A stretch of 26,674 nt of DNA from positions 1 through 26,674 of the forward strand of contig CAJKQZ010000011.1 of NCBI GenBank assembly GCA_905202115.1, read 5' to 3'. The DNA is from an uncultured Prevotellaceae bacterium. GTDB lineage: Bacteria > Bacteroidota > Bacteroidia > Bacteroidales > Bacteroidaceae. The notes under the pieces are model-generated. The model had not been told where the DNA came from and made no database searches. It was given only the letters and a program-made list of their open reading frames with translations. This document shows positions 8,004-15,771 of this stretch, piece by piece. Numbering within the stretch: position 1 is the stretch's first letter; every line of letters starts with the position of its first letter. Position numbers and translations under genes: made by a program.

Positions 8004-9698
8004 ATGAACGATAACATAAGAATCACTTATCCTGCCTCTGAAAAAGTATACGTACAAGGTAACATACACAAAGATATAAAAGTGGCCATGCGCCGCGTAA
8101 ACCTTACTCCTACTGTAGATTTGAAAAAGGGAGAACGGATAATAAAAGAGAATGCCCCTGTATACATATACGACACCAGCGGCCCGTTCAGCGATCCGAA
8201 TGTTGAAATAGATTTGAAGAAAGGCCTCCCTCGCCTACGTGAGAACTGGATTGCAAGACGAGAAGATACAGAGCAACTTTCTGAGCTTACTTCAAAATAT
8301 GGAAGAGAAAGACTGGCTGACAAAAGCCTCGACGGGTTACGTTTCGAGCATATACATTTACCTTTAAGAGCAAAAGAAGGCAGAAATATATCCCAATTGT
8401 ATTATGCAAAAAAAGGCGTAATAACTGCCGAAATGGAATATGTTGCAATTCGTGAAAATATGAATTGCAAGGAACTCGGTATAGAAAGCCACATAACCCC
8501 CGAATTTGTTTGTAAAGAAATAGCTGCAGGCCGTGCAGTGCTTCCCGCAAATATAAATCATCCGGAAGCCGAGCCAATGATAATAGGACGGAATTTCTTG
8601 GTTAAGATTAATACAAATCTCGGAAACTCTGCTACTACATCAAGTATAGAAGAAGAAGTTGAAAAAGCCGTTTACAGTTGCAAATTAGGCGGAGACACTC
8701 TTATGGATCTTTCAACGGGAGCGAATATTCACGAAACGCGCGAGTGGATTATAAGAAACTGTCCCGTACCGGTAGGTAGTGTGCCTATCTATCAGGCTAT
8801 GGAGAAAGTGCACGGTAAGGCCTATGATTTGTCGTGGGAAATCTATCGCGACACTCTTATAGAGCAATGCGAGCAGGGAGTAGACTATTTCACTATTCAC
8901 TGCGGTATACGGCGCGAAAACATACACCTTTCCGCTAAAAGACTTTGCGGAATCGTGAGCCGGGGAGGAAGCATTATATCTCAATGGTGCCTTGATCACG
9001 ACAAAGAGAGTTTCCTTTACGAACACTTCGACGACATCTGTGATATTCTTGCAAAGTATGACGTTGCCATTTCACTTGGAGACGGTCTACGCCCGGGATG
9101 TATAAAAGACGCCAACGACGAGGCGCAATTTGCAGAGCTCGACACTATGGGGGAATTGGTTCTCCGCGCACGCGAAAAGAATGTACAGGCATTCATCGAA
9201 GGCCCCGGACATGTTCCCATGAACAAGATTCAGGAAAACATGCAGCGTCAGCTTCTTAAATGTCATGAAGCTCCATTTTATACCCTCGGTCCGCTTGTTA
9301 CGGACATAGCTCCAGGATACGATCACATAACAAGCGCTATCGGTGCTGCACAGATAGGCTGGTACGGCACTGCTATGCTATGCTATGTTACACCTAAAGA
9401 GCATCTTGGACTTCCAAACAAAAACGATGTGCGCGAAGGAGTCGTTGCATACAAAATAGCGGCCCATGCCGCCGATTTGGCAAAAGGACATCCGGCTGCC
9501 CAGATACGCGACAACGCATTAAGCAAAGCACGGTATGAATTCCGTTGGAAAGACCAGTTCAATTTAGGGCTCGATCCGGAAAGAGCGTTGGAATACTTCA
9601 AACAAGACCACAGTGACAACAAGAATTATTGCACAATGTGCGGACCTAATTTCTGTGCAATGCGTATAAGTCACAACATAACGGATTGTATTCTTTAA
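8004..9698 (+). CDS. thiC: Phosphomethylpyrimidine synthase
   Basis: ThiC is the radical-SAM enzyme that rearranges aminoimidazole ribotide into HMP phosphate, the pyrimidine half of thiamine. The 564-residue product carries the family's C-terminal cluster motif CX2CX4C (Cys543, Cys546, Cys551 in CTMCGPNFC). It also shows GDTLMDLSTG, NCPVPVGSVPIYQA, DYFTIHCGI, SLGDGLRPGC, IEGPGHVP, LGPLVTDIAPGYDHIT and LCYVTPKEHLGLP. It is the last gene of the operon and is followed by a strong inverted repeat at 9714-9760. The reaction needs an external low-potential reductant, which makes the fused NfnAB upstream a plausible but unproven partner. Confidence 0.97.
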   Translation: MNDNIRITYPASEKVYVQGNIHKDIKVAMRRVNLTPTVDLKKGERIIKENAPVYIYDTSGPFSDPNVEIDLKKGLPRLRENWIARREDTEQLSELTSKYGRERLADKSLDGLRFEHIHLPLRAKEGRNISQLYYAKKGVITAEMEYVAIRENMNCKELGIESHITPEFVCKEIAAGRAVLPANINHPEAEPMIIGRNFLVKINTNLGNSATTSSIEEEVEKAVYSCKLGGDTLMDLSTGANIHETREWIIRNCPVPVGSVPIYQAMEKVHGKAYDLSWEIYRDTLIEQCEQGVDYFTIHCGIRRENIHLSAKRLCGIVSRGGSIISQWCLDHDKESFLYEHFDDICDILAKYDVAISLGDGLRPGCIKDANDEAQFAELDTMGELVLRAREKNVQAFIEGPGHVPMNKIQENMQRQLLKCHEAPFYTLGPLVTDIAPGYDHITSAIGAAQIGWYGTAMLCYVTPKEHLGLPNKNDVREGVVAYKIAAHAADLAKGHPAAQIRDNALSKARYEFRWKDQFNLGLDPERALEYFKQDHSDNKNYCTMCGPNFCAMRISHNITDCIL

Positions 9699-9713
9699 AA
9701 CATCAATATTGAA

Positions 9714-9760
9714 AAACACTTATGACAGACGAGTAAAAAATAAGTCTGACATAAGTGTTT
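9714..9760 (+). terminator. Terminator hairpin after thiC
   Basis: Two 17-nt arms, AAACACTTATGACAGAC (9714-9730) and GTCTGACATAAGTGTTT (9744-9760), pair with one mismatch around a 13-nt A-rich loop, 15 bp after the thiC stop. The downstream T run is short (TTT). Confidence 0.7.
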
Positions 9761-9837
9761 GCGTGAGTCCGATATAAACAAAACCGGTTCATAGAAAAAT
9801 CGAGCGACAAAGATTTTCCGACGGAATCGTATTTATT

Positions 9838-10008
9838 AAAAAAAATTTTTTTTGCTTGGTAAAAAACTTCCCGCAGCAAATTGAAAATACAAGGGAGATA
9901 ATCGAAAATATGTCTGAGATAATTTAAAATATCTCAGACATATTTTTTGCTACATATATACACGTTGATTCACAATTACTTGGAGTGTGACCGTTTTTGT
10001 CTGTAAAA
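9838..10008 (+). repeat. Dispersed intergenic repeat, copy C (complete)
   Basis: Same element as copy B but in the opposite orientation. The order is an AT-rich end (A run then T run), GGTAAAAAACTTCCCGCAG, 21-bp units, the identical 17-bp stem (9905-9921 and 9930-9946, 8-nt loop) and TGACCGTTTTTGTCTG. In the frame that is open in copy B it reads LVKNFPQQIENTRE, then IIENMSEII and a TAA where copy B has CAA, then NISDIFFATYIHVDSQLLGV and a stop. Confidence 0.9.
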
Positions 10009-10228
10009 CCTGCAGGCAAGGCAGTGCAGATTTTCTGTCAAGTTTGTTTTATTACGAAAAATGATAATGCTTGTATAGATTAATGTTAATTATTTTGAAA
10101 ACGTATCTATCAATGACACATGTTCACTATTATGAGACTATATAAGGAAAACATGGTGATGTGAATCTATTGGAGAGATGTGAATGGCGGATATCTGACT
10201 TTTGTTTGGACGCAAAAAATAATATACT

Positions 10229-10243
10229 TCTCTTTTTAAGAGA
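10229..10243 (-). repeat. Palindromic site 1 upstream of the fimbrial operon
   Basis: TCTCTTTTTAAGAGA is the exact reverse complement of the cores of sites 2 and 3. The left flank ATACT is the same as at those sites. It could be an invertase crossover site or a regulator-binding palindrome. Confidence 0.6.
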
Positions 10244-10258
10244 TACTTGTTTGTTATG

Positions 10259-10266
10259 CAAAAGTA
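10259..10266 (-). promoter_or_regulatory. -7-like box reading away from the fimbrial operon (beside site 1)
   Basis: CAAAAGTA on the plus strand is TACTTTTG on the minus strand, matching TAnnTTTG. It lies 15 bp to the right of site 1 and points leftward into non-coding DNA. No -33 element is recognisable. Confidence 0.35.
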
Positions 10267-10415
10267 TACAAAAACTCTGATTTGTTGCATATAGCGTGAT
10301 AAAAAACTGTGAGAAATGTCTTAAAAAATCTACGAAGAAACAATAAATGTTTAACTATAGGCTTTTTGTCACAACTTAAATGTTTACACGTCAATGTTTT
10401 AAGCTTAGATATACT

Positions 10416-10430
10416 TCTCTTAAAAAGAGA
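10416..10430 (+). repeat. Palindromic site 2 upstream of the fimbrial operon
   Basis: TCTCTTAAAAAGAGA with left flank ATACT. It lies 187 bp from site 1, whose core is inverted relative to this one, and 194 bp from site 3, whose core is in the same orientation. Confidence 0.6.
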
Positions 10431-10443
10431 GGTTTTGCAAATG

Positions 10444-10451
10444 CAAAGTTA
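10444..10451 (-). promoter_or_regulatory. -7-like box reading away from the fimbrial operon (beside site 2)
   Basis: CAAAGTTA on the plus strand is TAACTTTG on the minus strand, a full -7 match, 13 bp to the right of site 2. Its placement mirrors the box beside site 1. No -33 element is recognisable. Confidence 0.4.
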
Positions 10452-10609
10452 CGAAAAAAAAGTGGGAATACGCCCTTGAAATTGAATAGAATAATATAGT
10501 TGCTGTTATGAAGCAAAATTTGTTTTGAAATTATACAGCCTCGTTTTACAAACAGCTTCAAAAATATTTATTAATCACTTGATTATCAACTATAAACATT
10601 TGTAATACT

Positions 10610-10624
10610 TCTCTTAAAAAGAGA
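10610..10624 (+). repeat. Palindromic site 3 upstream of the fimbrial operon
   Basis: TCTCTTAAAAAGAGA with left flank ATACT, 49 bp before the first fimbrial start codon. If transcribed from upstream it would lie in the leader of the fimbrial mRNA. Confidence 0.6.
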
Positions 10625-10673
10625 AATAGCAAAATTGATAAACTATAGAAATAAAAATAAAGGTCAAGGAATA

Positions 10674-11258
10674 ATGAATCGAATCATTTTACTTCTTGCA
10701 ATCATCGTTGCCGGTGCGTCTCAAACTGTTTGGGGACAAAATGTGGCCGTAAAGACCAATCTGCTTTCCGATGCAATCTTAAACCCGAATCTTGGTATAG
10801 AGGTGGGTCTGGCACCAAAGTGGACGCTGGATGTTTCCGGACAGTTCAATGCCTGGGAGTTGTCGCATGACAGGCGGTGGAAGCATTGGGCAGTACAGCC
10901 CGAAGTGCGCTATTGGCTGTGTGACCGTTTCGGCGCGCATTTTTTCGGCGCGCACGTGCATGGCGGACAGTACAATATCGGCGGAATAGACGGGAAAATC
11001 AAATTATTGGGTACTGATGCGCGGAAATTGAAAGACGCCCGTTATCAAGGCTGGTTTGTGGGAGCCGGCGTAGCCTATGGCTATGCGTGGATTCTTGGCC
11101 GGCATTGGAATCTCGAAGCGGAAATCGGTATTGGCTATTCTTATACCCGATACGACAAATACCGGTGTTCCGGTTGCGGGAAAAAGGTTGAGACAAACAA
11201 ACCGCATCATTACGTGGGTCCCACTAAAGCGGCCGTCAATCTGGTTTATCTATTCTAA
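10674..11258 (+). CDS. DUF3575-type outer-membrane protein of the fimbrial operon
   Basis: The frame is open from a TTG at 10635, but the ATG at 10674 is preceded by a purine-rich AAAGGTCAAGGA. From there a signal peptide follows at once (MNRIILLLAIIVAGASQTVWGQ), giving 194 residues. The mature protein is a small beta-rich domain with NVAVKTNLLSDAILNPNLGI, YWLCDRF, GWFVGAGVAYGYAW and a C-terminal GPTKAAVNLVYLF ending in aromatic-hydrophobic strands, as outer-membrane barrels do. This matches DUF3575 proteins, which usually open Bacteroidales fimbrial operons. A C-x-x-C pair (RCSGCGKK) lies near the C-terminus. It is the first gene, 12 bp before the DUF3868 gene. Its exact role in assembly is not established; an outer-membrane assembly or anchoring function is inferred from context. 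Confidence 0.8.
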   Translation: MNRIILLLAIIVAGASQTVWGQNVAVKTNLLSDAILNPNLGIEVGLAPKWTLDVSGQFNAWELSHDRRWKHWAVQPEVRYWLCDRFGAHFFGAHVHGGQYNIGGIDGKIKLLGTDARKLKDARYQGWFVGAGVAYGYAWILGRHWNLEAEIGIGYSYTRYDKYRCSGCGKKVETNKPHHYVGPTKAAVNLVYLF

Positions 11259-11270
11259 ATTGCAACGAAC

Positions 11271-12698
11271 ATGAAAAGGACGATATTTATACTGGCGGCC
11301 TTGTTGGGCATGGGCAATATGTTGGAAGCCGTGGCGCAAAATACCAAAGACGTCATGCCTGGTGTTTACATTGAGGATTTCAACATGAATCGTGAAGGAA
11401 AATACCTTTCAGTGGAGATGAATTTGAATCTGAACAAACTTGACGTGAATGCCAACCGTGCCGTGCTGCTCACACCGCGTCTGGTCAACGGAACGGATTC
11501 GCTCGACCTGCCCTCGGTAGGAATTTACGGGCGCAAGCGATATTACTATTATGTGAGAAACGGAATAGGAAGTATCTCGGGAGAAAATGAAATAATTTAT
11601 CGCGCTTCGAGCAAACCGAACAGCGTGGCGTACAACAACATCGCCGAGTACGAAGATTGGATGGACGGAGCCACTCTCAAGTTCCACCGTAGCGATTGGG
11701 GTTGTTGTCACGAGATATTGGCAGAATACGAAAGCATTGTAGGCCGTCATAATGAGGCTTTCTTCCCCGAGCTGGTATTTGTACAGCCTAAGGCGGAAAT
11801 AGAGAAGACACGTTCGCTTTCCGGCTCTGCCTACATCGACTTCCCTGTAGATAAGACAGTGATATATCCCGACTACCACAACAATACGGCTGAATTGGGC
11901 AAGATTGAAGGAACCATTGACTCTATACGCAACGACAAGGATGTCACCATAACATCCGTATGGTTGAAAGGTTTTGCTTCGCCGGAAAGTCCTTACAAGC
12001 ACAATAAAGACCTCGCTATCGGGCGTACCGCCGCACTAAAGGCGCATATAGGCCAGTTGTTCCATTTTGCCGACGGAATTATCAGTACGGAATACGAACC
12101 GGAGAATTGGGAGGGACTTCGCCAATATGTGGAGAAGTCGAACATAGACCACCGCGAAGAGATTCTGGCGATGATAGACAGCGATATGGAGCCGGATGCT
12201 AAGGAAGCTGAAATCAAGCGCACATATCCTAAAGAGTACCGTTTCCTGCTGCAATATTGCTATCCGTATCTGCGTCGCACCGACTACCTTATTAAATATA
12301 AGATTCGCGTGTTCTACGATGTGGAGGAAATCAGGCGTGTCATGGCTGAGCAGCCGCAGAAGCTGAGCCAAAATGAGTTTTACCTGGTGGCACAGGAATA
12401 TGAGCCTGGGACACCTGAATTTACCGATGTCTTTGAAACAGCTGTACGCATGTTCCCTGACGATGAGGTGGCCAATCTAAATGCAGCCAATGCTGCTATC
12501 CGGCGCGACGACTTTGCGGCGGCACACCGCTATCTTGACAAGGCGGGCGATTCCGCCGAGGCTGTCTATGCGCGGGGGGCGCTTGCCATACGGGAAAAGG
12601 ATTACGAAACGGCACGCCGGTACCTAAGCAAGGCCAAAAATATGGGACAGGAAAAGGCTGCCGCTACATTGAACGAATTGAATGAAAGACGAAAATAA
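11271..12698 (+). CDS. DUF3868/OmpA-like fimbrial operon protein with C-terminal TPR-like repeats
   Basis: The 475-residue protein has a signal peptide (cleavage near LEAVA-Q, residue 22). An N-terminal beta-rich domain at about 25-185 fits DUF3868 (MPGVYIEDFNMNREGKYLSV, then NRAVLLTPRLVNG and a WGCCHE motif). An OmpA-C-like domain follows at about 186-300: AYIDFPVDKTVIYPDY, VWLKGFASPESPYKHNKDLA and IGRTAALKAHI, matching the F-x-x-x-x-x-I, G-x-A-S and R-A-x-x-V pattern. The last 90 residues are helical and TPR-like (LNAANAAIRRDDFAAAHRYL, ARGALAIREKDYETARRYLS). It probably tethers the assembly machinery to peptidoglycan in the periplasm. It sits between the DUF3575 gene and the major fimbrillin gene, as in related operons. 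Confidence 0.8.
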   Translation: MKRTIFILAALLGMGNMLEAVAQNTKDVMPGVYIEDFNMNREGKYLSVEMNLNLNKLDVNANRAVLLTPRLVNGTDSLDLPSVGIYGRKRYYYYVRNGIGSISGENEIIYRASSKPNSVAYNNIAEYEDWMDGATLKFHRSDWGCCHEILAEYESIVGRHNEAFFPELVFVQPKAEIEKTRSLSGSAYIDFPVDKTVIYPDYHNNTAELGKIEGTIDSIRNDKDVTITSVWLKGFASPESPYKHNKDLAIGRTAALKAHIGQLFHFADGIISTEYEPENWEGLRQYVEKSNIDHREEILAMIDSDMEPDAKEAEIKRTYPKEYRFLLQYCYPYLRRTDYLIKYKIRVFYDVEEIRRVMAEQPQKLSQNEFYLVAQEYEPGTPEFTDVFETAVRMFPDDEVANLNAANAAIRRDDFAAAHRYLDKAGDSAEAVYARGALAIREKDYETARRYLSKAKNMGQEKAAATLNELNERRK

Positions 12699-12735
12699 TA
12701 ATAAACTTAATAATAACTTCTAATTTTTTAGCAAC

Positions 12736-14397
12736 ATGAAATTACGAACTTTATTTATGTCAATGGTCGCCGGTCTGGCGCTCGTTGGTTGTTCCAGCGA
12801 GGAGGACGTGCTTAAAGGCGGCCCTGACCCTGTTGAAGGTGAAACCGGTTATGTGGCCGTCAATATCGTGCAGCCGAGGTCTGTCGGCATACGCGCGACG
12901 ACCGGCGACTTCGAGAACGGCTCTGAGGCTGAGAACTCCGCGCGTGAAGGACTTTTCTTCATTTTTGACGGAAGTGGCAATGTCCAGACAATCGATAGCA
13001 AATCAGCGCAGCGCGTCGCTCTTACGGGTAGCGGAACGACAGAAACACCTGCTGTAGAGCGTATCTATAGCGCTGTCCTCTTGATCAATGGCGTTACGGA
13101 AGATCCTACTGACAACGCCAAGCAGATTGTCTGCATACTTAATGCACCTGCCAACCTTGAAGACGGCGTAAATAATCTTTCTGACCTTAAGGCAAAGGTT
13201 GAAGATTACTGCACCAACAATATTACCGACGGAACATTCGTGATGTCCAATTCCGTTTACAAAGACAAAAATGAAACCTTAGTCATCGGAACTCCTGTCA
13301 CAAACGGCAAGGTCAAGACATCCGCTTCGGCAGCATTGGCCGATCCTGTGGATATTTACGTGGAGCGTGTTGTGGCTAAGGTCCGCGCTTCGGAAAAAGA
13401 AGACGGCATGGCAAAAGAAGATATAAAACTTTCGGTCGATGGCGTGGAAACGTCGTATACAATAAATATCGACGGTATGGCTCTTTCCAATCTTACCGAC
13501 AAAGCCAACCTTCTCAAAAGCCTTGAAACTTACAAAGAGACATCATGGGTATGGAATGACTATAACAACTTCCGCAGCTTCTGGGAAGAGATGCCCGGAA
13601 TGAAAGATGGAAAAGAACAAGTTACTGTTAGCAAACGTAGTTGGAATGACATCTCAGGAGACACTCACTACAACTCATCGGCAACAGCTGGCAGTACATG
13701 CTTCGAGCAGTACATTCTGCCCAATACATTCTCTTCAATCGACGAAGTTATAAACACATCTATCATGGTTGCCGCACATCTTACAGACGCCGATGGAAAT
13801 AACGCCGACCTTGTATGGATACGTGGCGGTTACACTACAAATGACGGTGCGTTAAACGTTATCGCCAATGCGGTTTCCAACCAATTCGCATACTACAAGA
13901 AGACCGGTGACAACTCATATAAGACACTTGAGCCTACTGACTTTGATTGGACGGGGGATACAAATAAAGGCTATAGTTGCTATGCACAACTCAAAGCAAC
14001 ATTCGGCACTGACAACAAAGTATATACATTCAACGATAATATACCAACAGAAGTTGTCAATGGTGTAACAAATGTGAACAACTATCTTTCAGCTGATGAT
14101 AATAGTCTTCACGCCCGTAAGTATACCGACGGCAAGTGCTACTACTTTGTCGAAATCGAGCACGTTGCAGCAAAGACGGGGGATAATGCGACCGTAGCCA
14201 TTAAGGGTATTGTCCGTAACCATATTTACGATCTGACGCTCAATTCAATTCAAGGTCCCGGTATTCCTGTATTCAATCCCGAAGATAAGGTTATTCCTCA
14301 GAATCCTGAAGACGAAAACTTGTTCTACCTCGGTGCTCGCGTGAATGTCCTTGACTGGAGAATCGTAAGCCAGGGCATTGACTTCGGCAAGCAATGA
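12736..14397 (+). CDS. Mfa1-type major fimbrial subunit (lipoprotein)
   Basis: This is the probable shaft subunit of a type V fimbria. The 553-residue precursor has a lipobox ALVGC (Cys19), so it is lipidated, exported and expected to be trimmed at an arginine before polymerising by donor-strand exchange. Arg residues near 48-54 (QPRSVGIRATTG) lie where such processing occurs in Porphyromonas gingivalis. The N-terminal half has SAREGLFFIFDGSGNV and DNAKQIVCILNAP, and the C-terminal end has IVRNHIYDLTLNSI then YLGARVNVLDWRIVSQGIDF. This pattern of an R-N-H-x-Y strand plus a W-containing last strand is typical of Mfa1-family fimbrillins. It is followed by a strong terminator, consistent with a highly expressed subunit. 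P. gingivalis mfa1 is the reference; the symbol is not transferred because subtype cannot be judged by eye. Confidence 0.85.
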   Translation: MKLRTLFMSMVAGLALVGCSSEEDVLKGGPDPVEGETGYVAVNIVQPRSVGIRATTGDFENGSEAENSAREGLFFIFDGSGNVQTIDSKSAQRVALTGSGTTETPAVERIYSAVLLINGVTEDPTDNAKQIVCILNAPANLEDGVNNLSDLKAKVEDYCTNNITDGTFVMSNSVYKDKNETLVIGTPVTNGKVKTSASAALADPVDIYVERVVAKVRASEKEDGMAKEDIKLSVDGVETSYTINIDGMALSNLTDKANLLKSLETYKETSWVWNDYNNFRSFWEEMPGMKDGKEQVTVSKRSWNDISGDTHYNSSATAGSTCFEQYILPNTFSSIDEVINTSIMVAAHLTDADGNNADLVWIRGGYTTNDGALNVIANAVSNQFAYYKKTGDNSYKTLEPTDFDWTGDTNKGYSCYAQLKATFGTDNKVYTFNDNIPTEVVNGVTNVNNYLSADDNSLHARKYTDGKCYYFVEIEHVAAKTGDNATVAIKGIVRNHIYDLTLNSIQGPGIPVFNPEDKVIPQNPEDENLFYLGARVNVLDWRIVSQGIDFGKQ

Positions 14398-14463
14398 CAG
14401 CATGAAATTTACCTGACATCACGAATACGTATATTGAAACATAGACATTCATAACCTTTCCAG

Positions 14464-14505
14464 CCGGCGGGAGCGCTTCCCGCATACGTTCCCGCCGGTT
14501 TTTTA
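14464..14505 (+). terminator. GC-rich terminator between the major fimbrillin and the anchor gene
   Basis: CCGGCGGGA (14464-14472) pairs with TCCCGCCGG (14490-14498) and is followed by seven T residues, a textbook intrinsic terminator. An inner alternative stem, GCGGGA with TCCCGC, is also possible. It would end most mRNA after the shaft gene. Confidence 0.85.
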
Positions 14506-14664
14506 TTATCCATAAGCGCTCCATGCCGGCGCAAAGAGAGGCATGACACAGGAAACTCCGCGACTGGCAGGATTTCCCACCAAAGTAGAATAACGTACGT
14601 GGTTCAAACCGCACAACATATATATAATCCGACATTGGATAAGGCATAAAAAATACGAAACAGG

Positions 14665-15759
14665 ATGTACAATATACCGACAATTCAAAAAAAAGTATTG
14701 CGCCTCATGATTGCGACAGTGATAGCATGTGGCCTGTTCGCTTCGTGCGACAGTGTCATCTACGACTACGAGGGTGATTGCGATGTGAAAGTATTGGTAA
14801 AGTTCCGATACGACCTCAACATGAAATGGGCCGACGCATTCCCCTCGGAGGTTACTTCGGTGCATATGTACGCATTCGACAAGGACGGCAGGCTTGCGTG
14901 GTTCAATTCTGAAAGCGGCAAGGTGCTGCAGACCGATGGCTATGCGATGGAACTCGACCTCCCAGCCGGAGACTATCATCTGCTGGCTTGGTGCGGCCTT
15001 GACAATCCTGAGTCTGCTGCACGGCAGTTCACCGTGCCGGAGGTGACAGTGGGGATCACCACGCTCGAAGAATTGACATGCCGCATGGAACGTGAGTACG
15101 ATACCAACGGCGCATGTAGTGACCGCCGTCTGCTGCCGCTGTTCCACGGTGTCAAAGACATCAGTATTCCCAATGCCGACAATGGCGAGACATTCAGCTA
15201 TCTGGTGCCGCTCACAAAAAACACCAACCATGTGCGCATCATCCTGCAGCACCTTAATGGGAACCCTGTGGACGTAGATTCGTTCATTTTCTTCATAGAA
15301 GAAGAGAACGGCCTCATGGCACACGACAACAAGCTGCTGCCCGACGAGAAAATTACATACCGTCCTTTCCATACAGGATCAGGCACGGCAAGTCTCGGCA
15401 TAGACGACTATCCGCAGCAGGGAAAGAGGAACGTAGGGTCGAAAGCCGCTATCGAGTCGATAAACGTAGCTATTGCTGACCTCTCCATACCACGTCTTGT
15501 AGAAGACCGCAAGACTTACCTTTCCATACATACAGCCGACGAGGAAAGACGACTTGTGGCACGCATACCTCTTACCGACTATGCGCTTTTGCTTAAGGAC
15601 GGATACGAACACGAGATGACCGATCAGGAATATCTCGACCGTGAGGACGAATACAACCTTACTTTCTTCCTCGATGAGGATGATTTTTGGATATCCTCCT
15701 CCATTATCATTAATTCGTGGAAGCTGGTATTCAATAATATGGACTTCAATAGCAAATAA
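14665..15759 (+). CDS. FimB/Mfa2-family fimbrial anchor lipoprotein
   Basis: The 364-residue lipoprotein has lipobox LFASC (Cys28), then the family's opening SVIYDYEGDCDVKVLVKFRY and MKWADAFPSEVTSVHMYAFD, followed by LPAGDYHLLAWCGLDN. The C-terminus shows FFLDEDDFWISSSIIINSWK. These are the marks of the Mfa2/FimB anchor (PF08842-type), which stays lipid-bound in the outer membrane, nucleates the shaft and controls its length. The ATG at 14665 is adopted; an internal start at the second Met (MIATVIACG) would also retain the lipobox. The gene is separated from the major subunit gene by 267 bp that contain the terminator but no obvious new promoter, so read-through probably feeds it. The next gene starts 12 bp after its stop. 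Confidence 0.87.
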   Translation: MYNIPTIQKKVLRLMIATVIACGLFASCDSVIYDYEGDCDVKVLVKFRYDLNMKWADAFPSEVTSVHMYAFDKDGRLAWFNSESGKVLQTDGYAMELDLPAGDYHLLAWCGLDNPESAARQFTVPEVTVGITTLEELTCRMEREYDTNGACSDRRLLPLFHGVKDISIPNADNGETFSYLVPLTKNTNHVRIILQHLNGNPVDVDSFIFFIEEENGLMAHDNKLLPDEKITYRPFHTGSGTASLGIDDYPQQGKRNVGSKAAIESINVAIADLSIPRLVEDRKTYLSIHTADEERRLVARIPLTDYALLLKDGYEHEMTDQEYLDREDEYNLTFFLDEDDFWISSSIIINSWKLVFNNMDFNSK

Positions 15760-15771
15760 GTGATATTGTCA

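Larger units (their letters stand above)
9699..10673. other. Gene-free leader between thiC and the fimbrial operon
   Basis: This 975-bp stretch has no convincing reading frame. It holds the thiC terminator hairpin, repeat copy C (9838-10008), about 200 bp of AT-rich sequence in which I see nothing (10010-10220), and three copies of a palindromic site at 10229, 10416 and 10610. Minus-strand -7-like boxes follow the first two sites. No good plus-strand promoter for the fimbrial operon is visible in the present orientation; the nearest candidate, AACATTTG at 10595-10602, misses the consensus at its first base. Confidence 0.7.

Noticed and set aside
10010..10220. Small RNA or tRNA gene in the AT-rich leader
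   Set aside because: No cloverleaf, promoter-terminator pair or stable hairpin could be found by eye.
14506..15372. 288-codon minus-strand frame over the Mfa2-type gene
   Set aside because: Antisense shadow; the plus-strand protein has a lipobox and Mfa2 family motifs.
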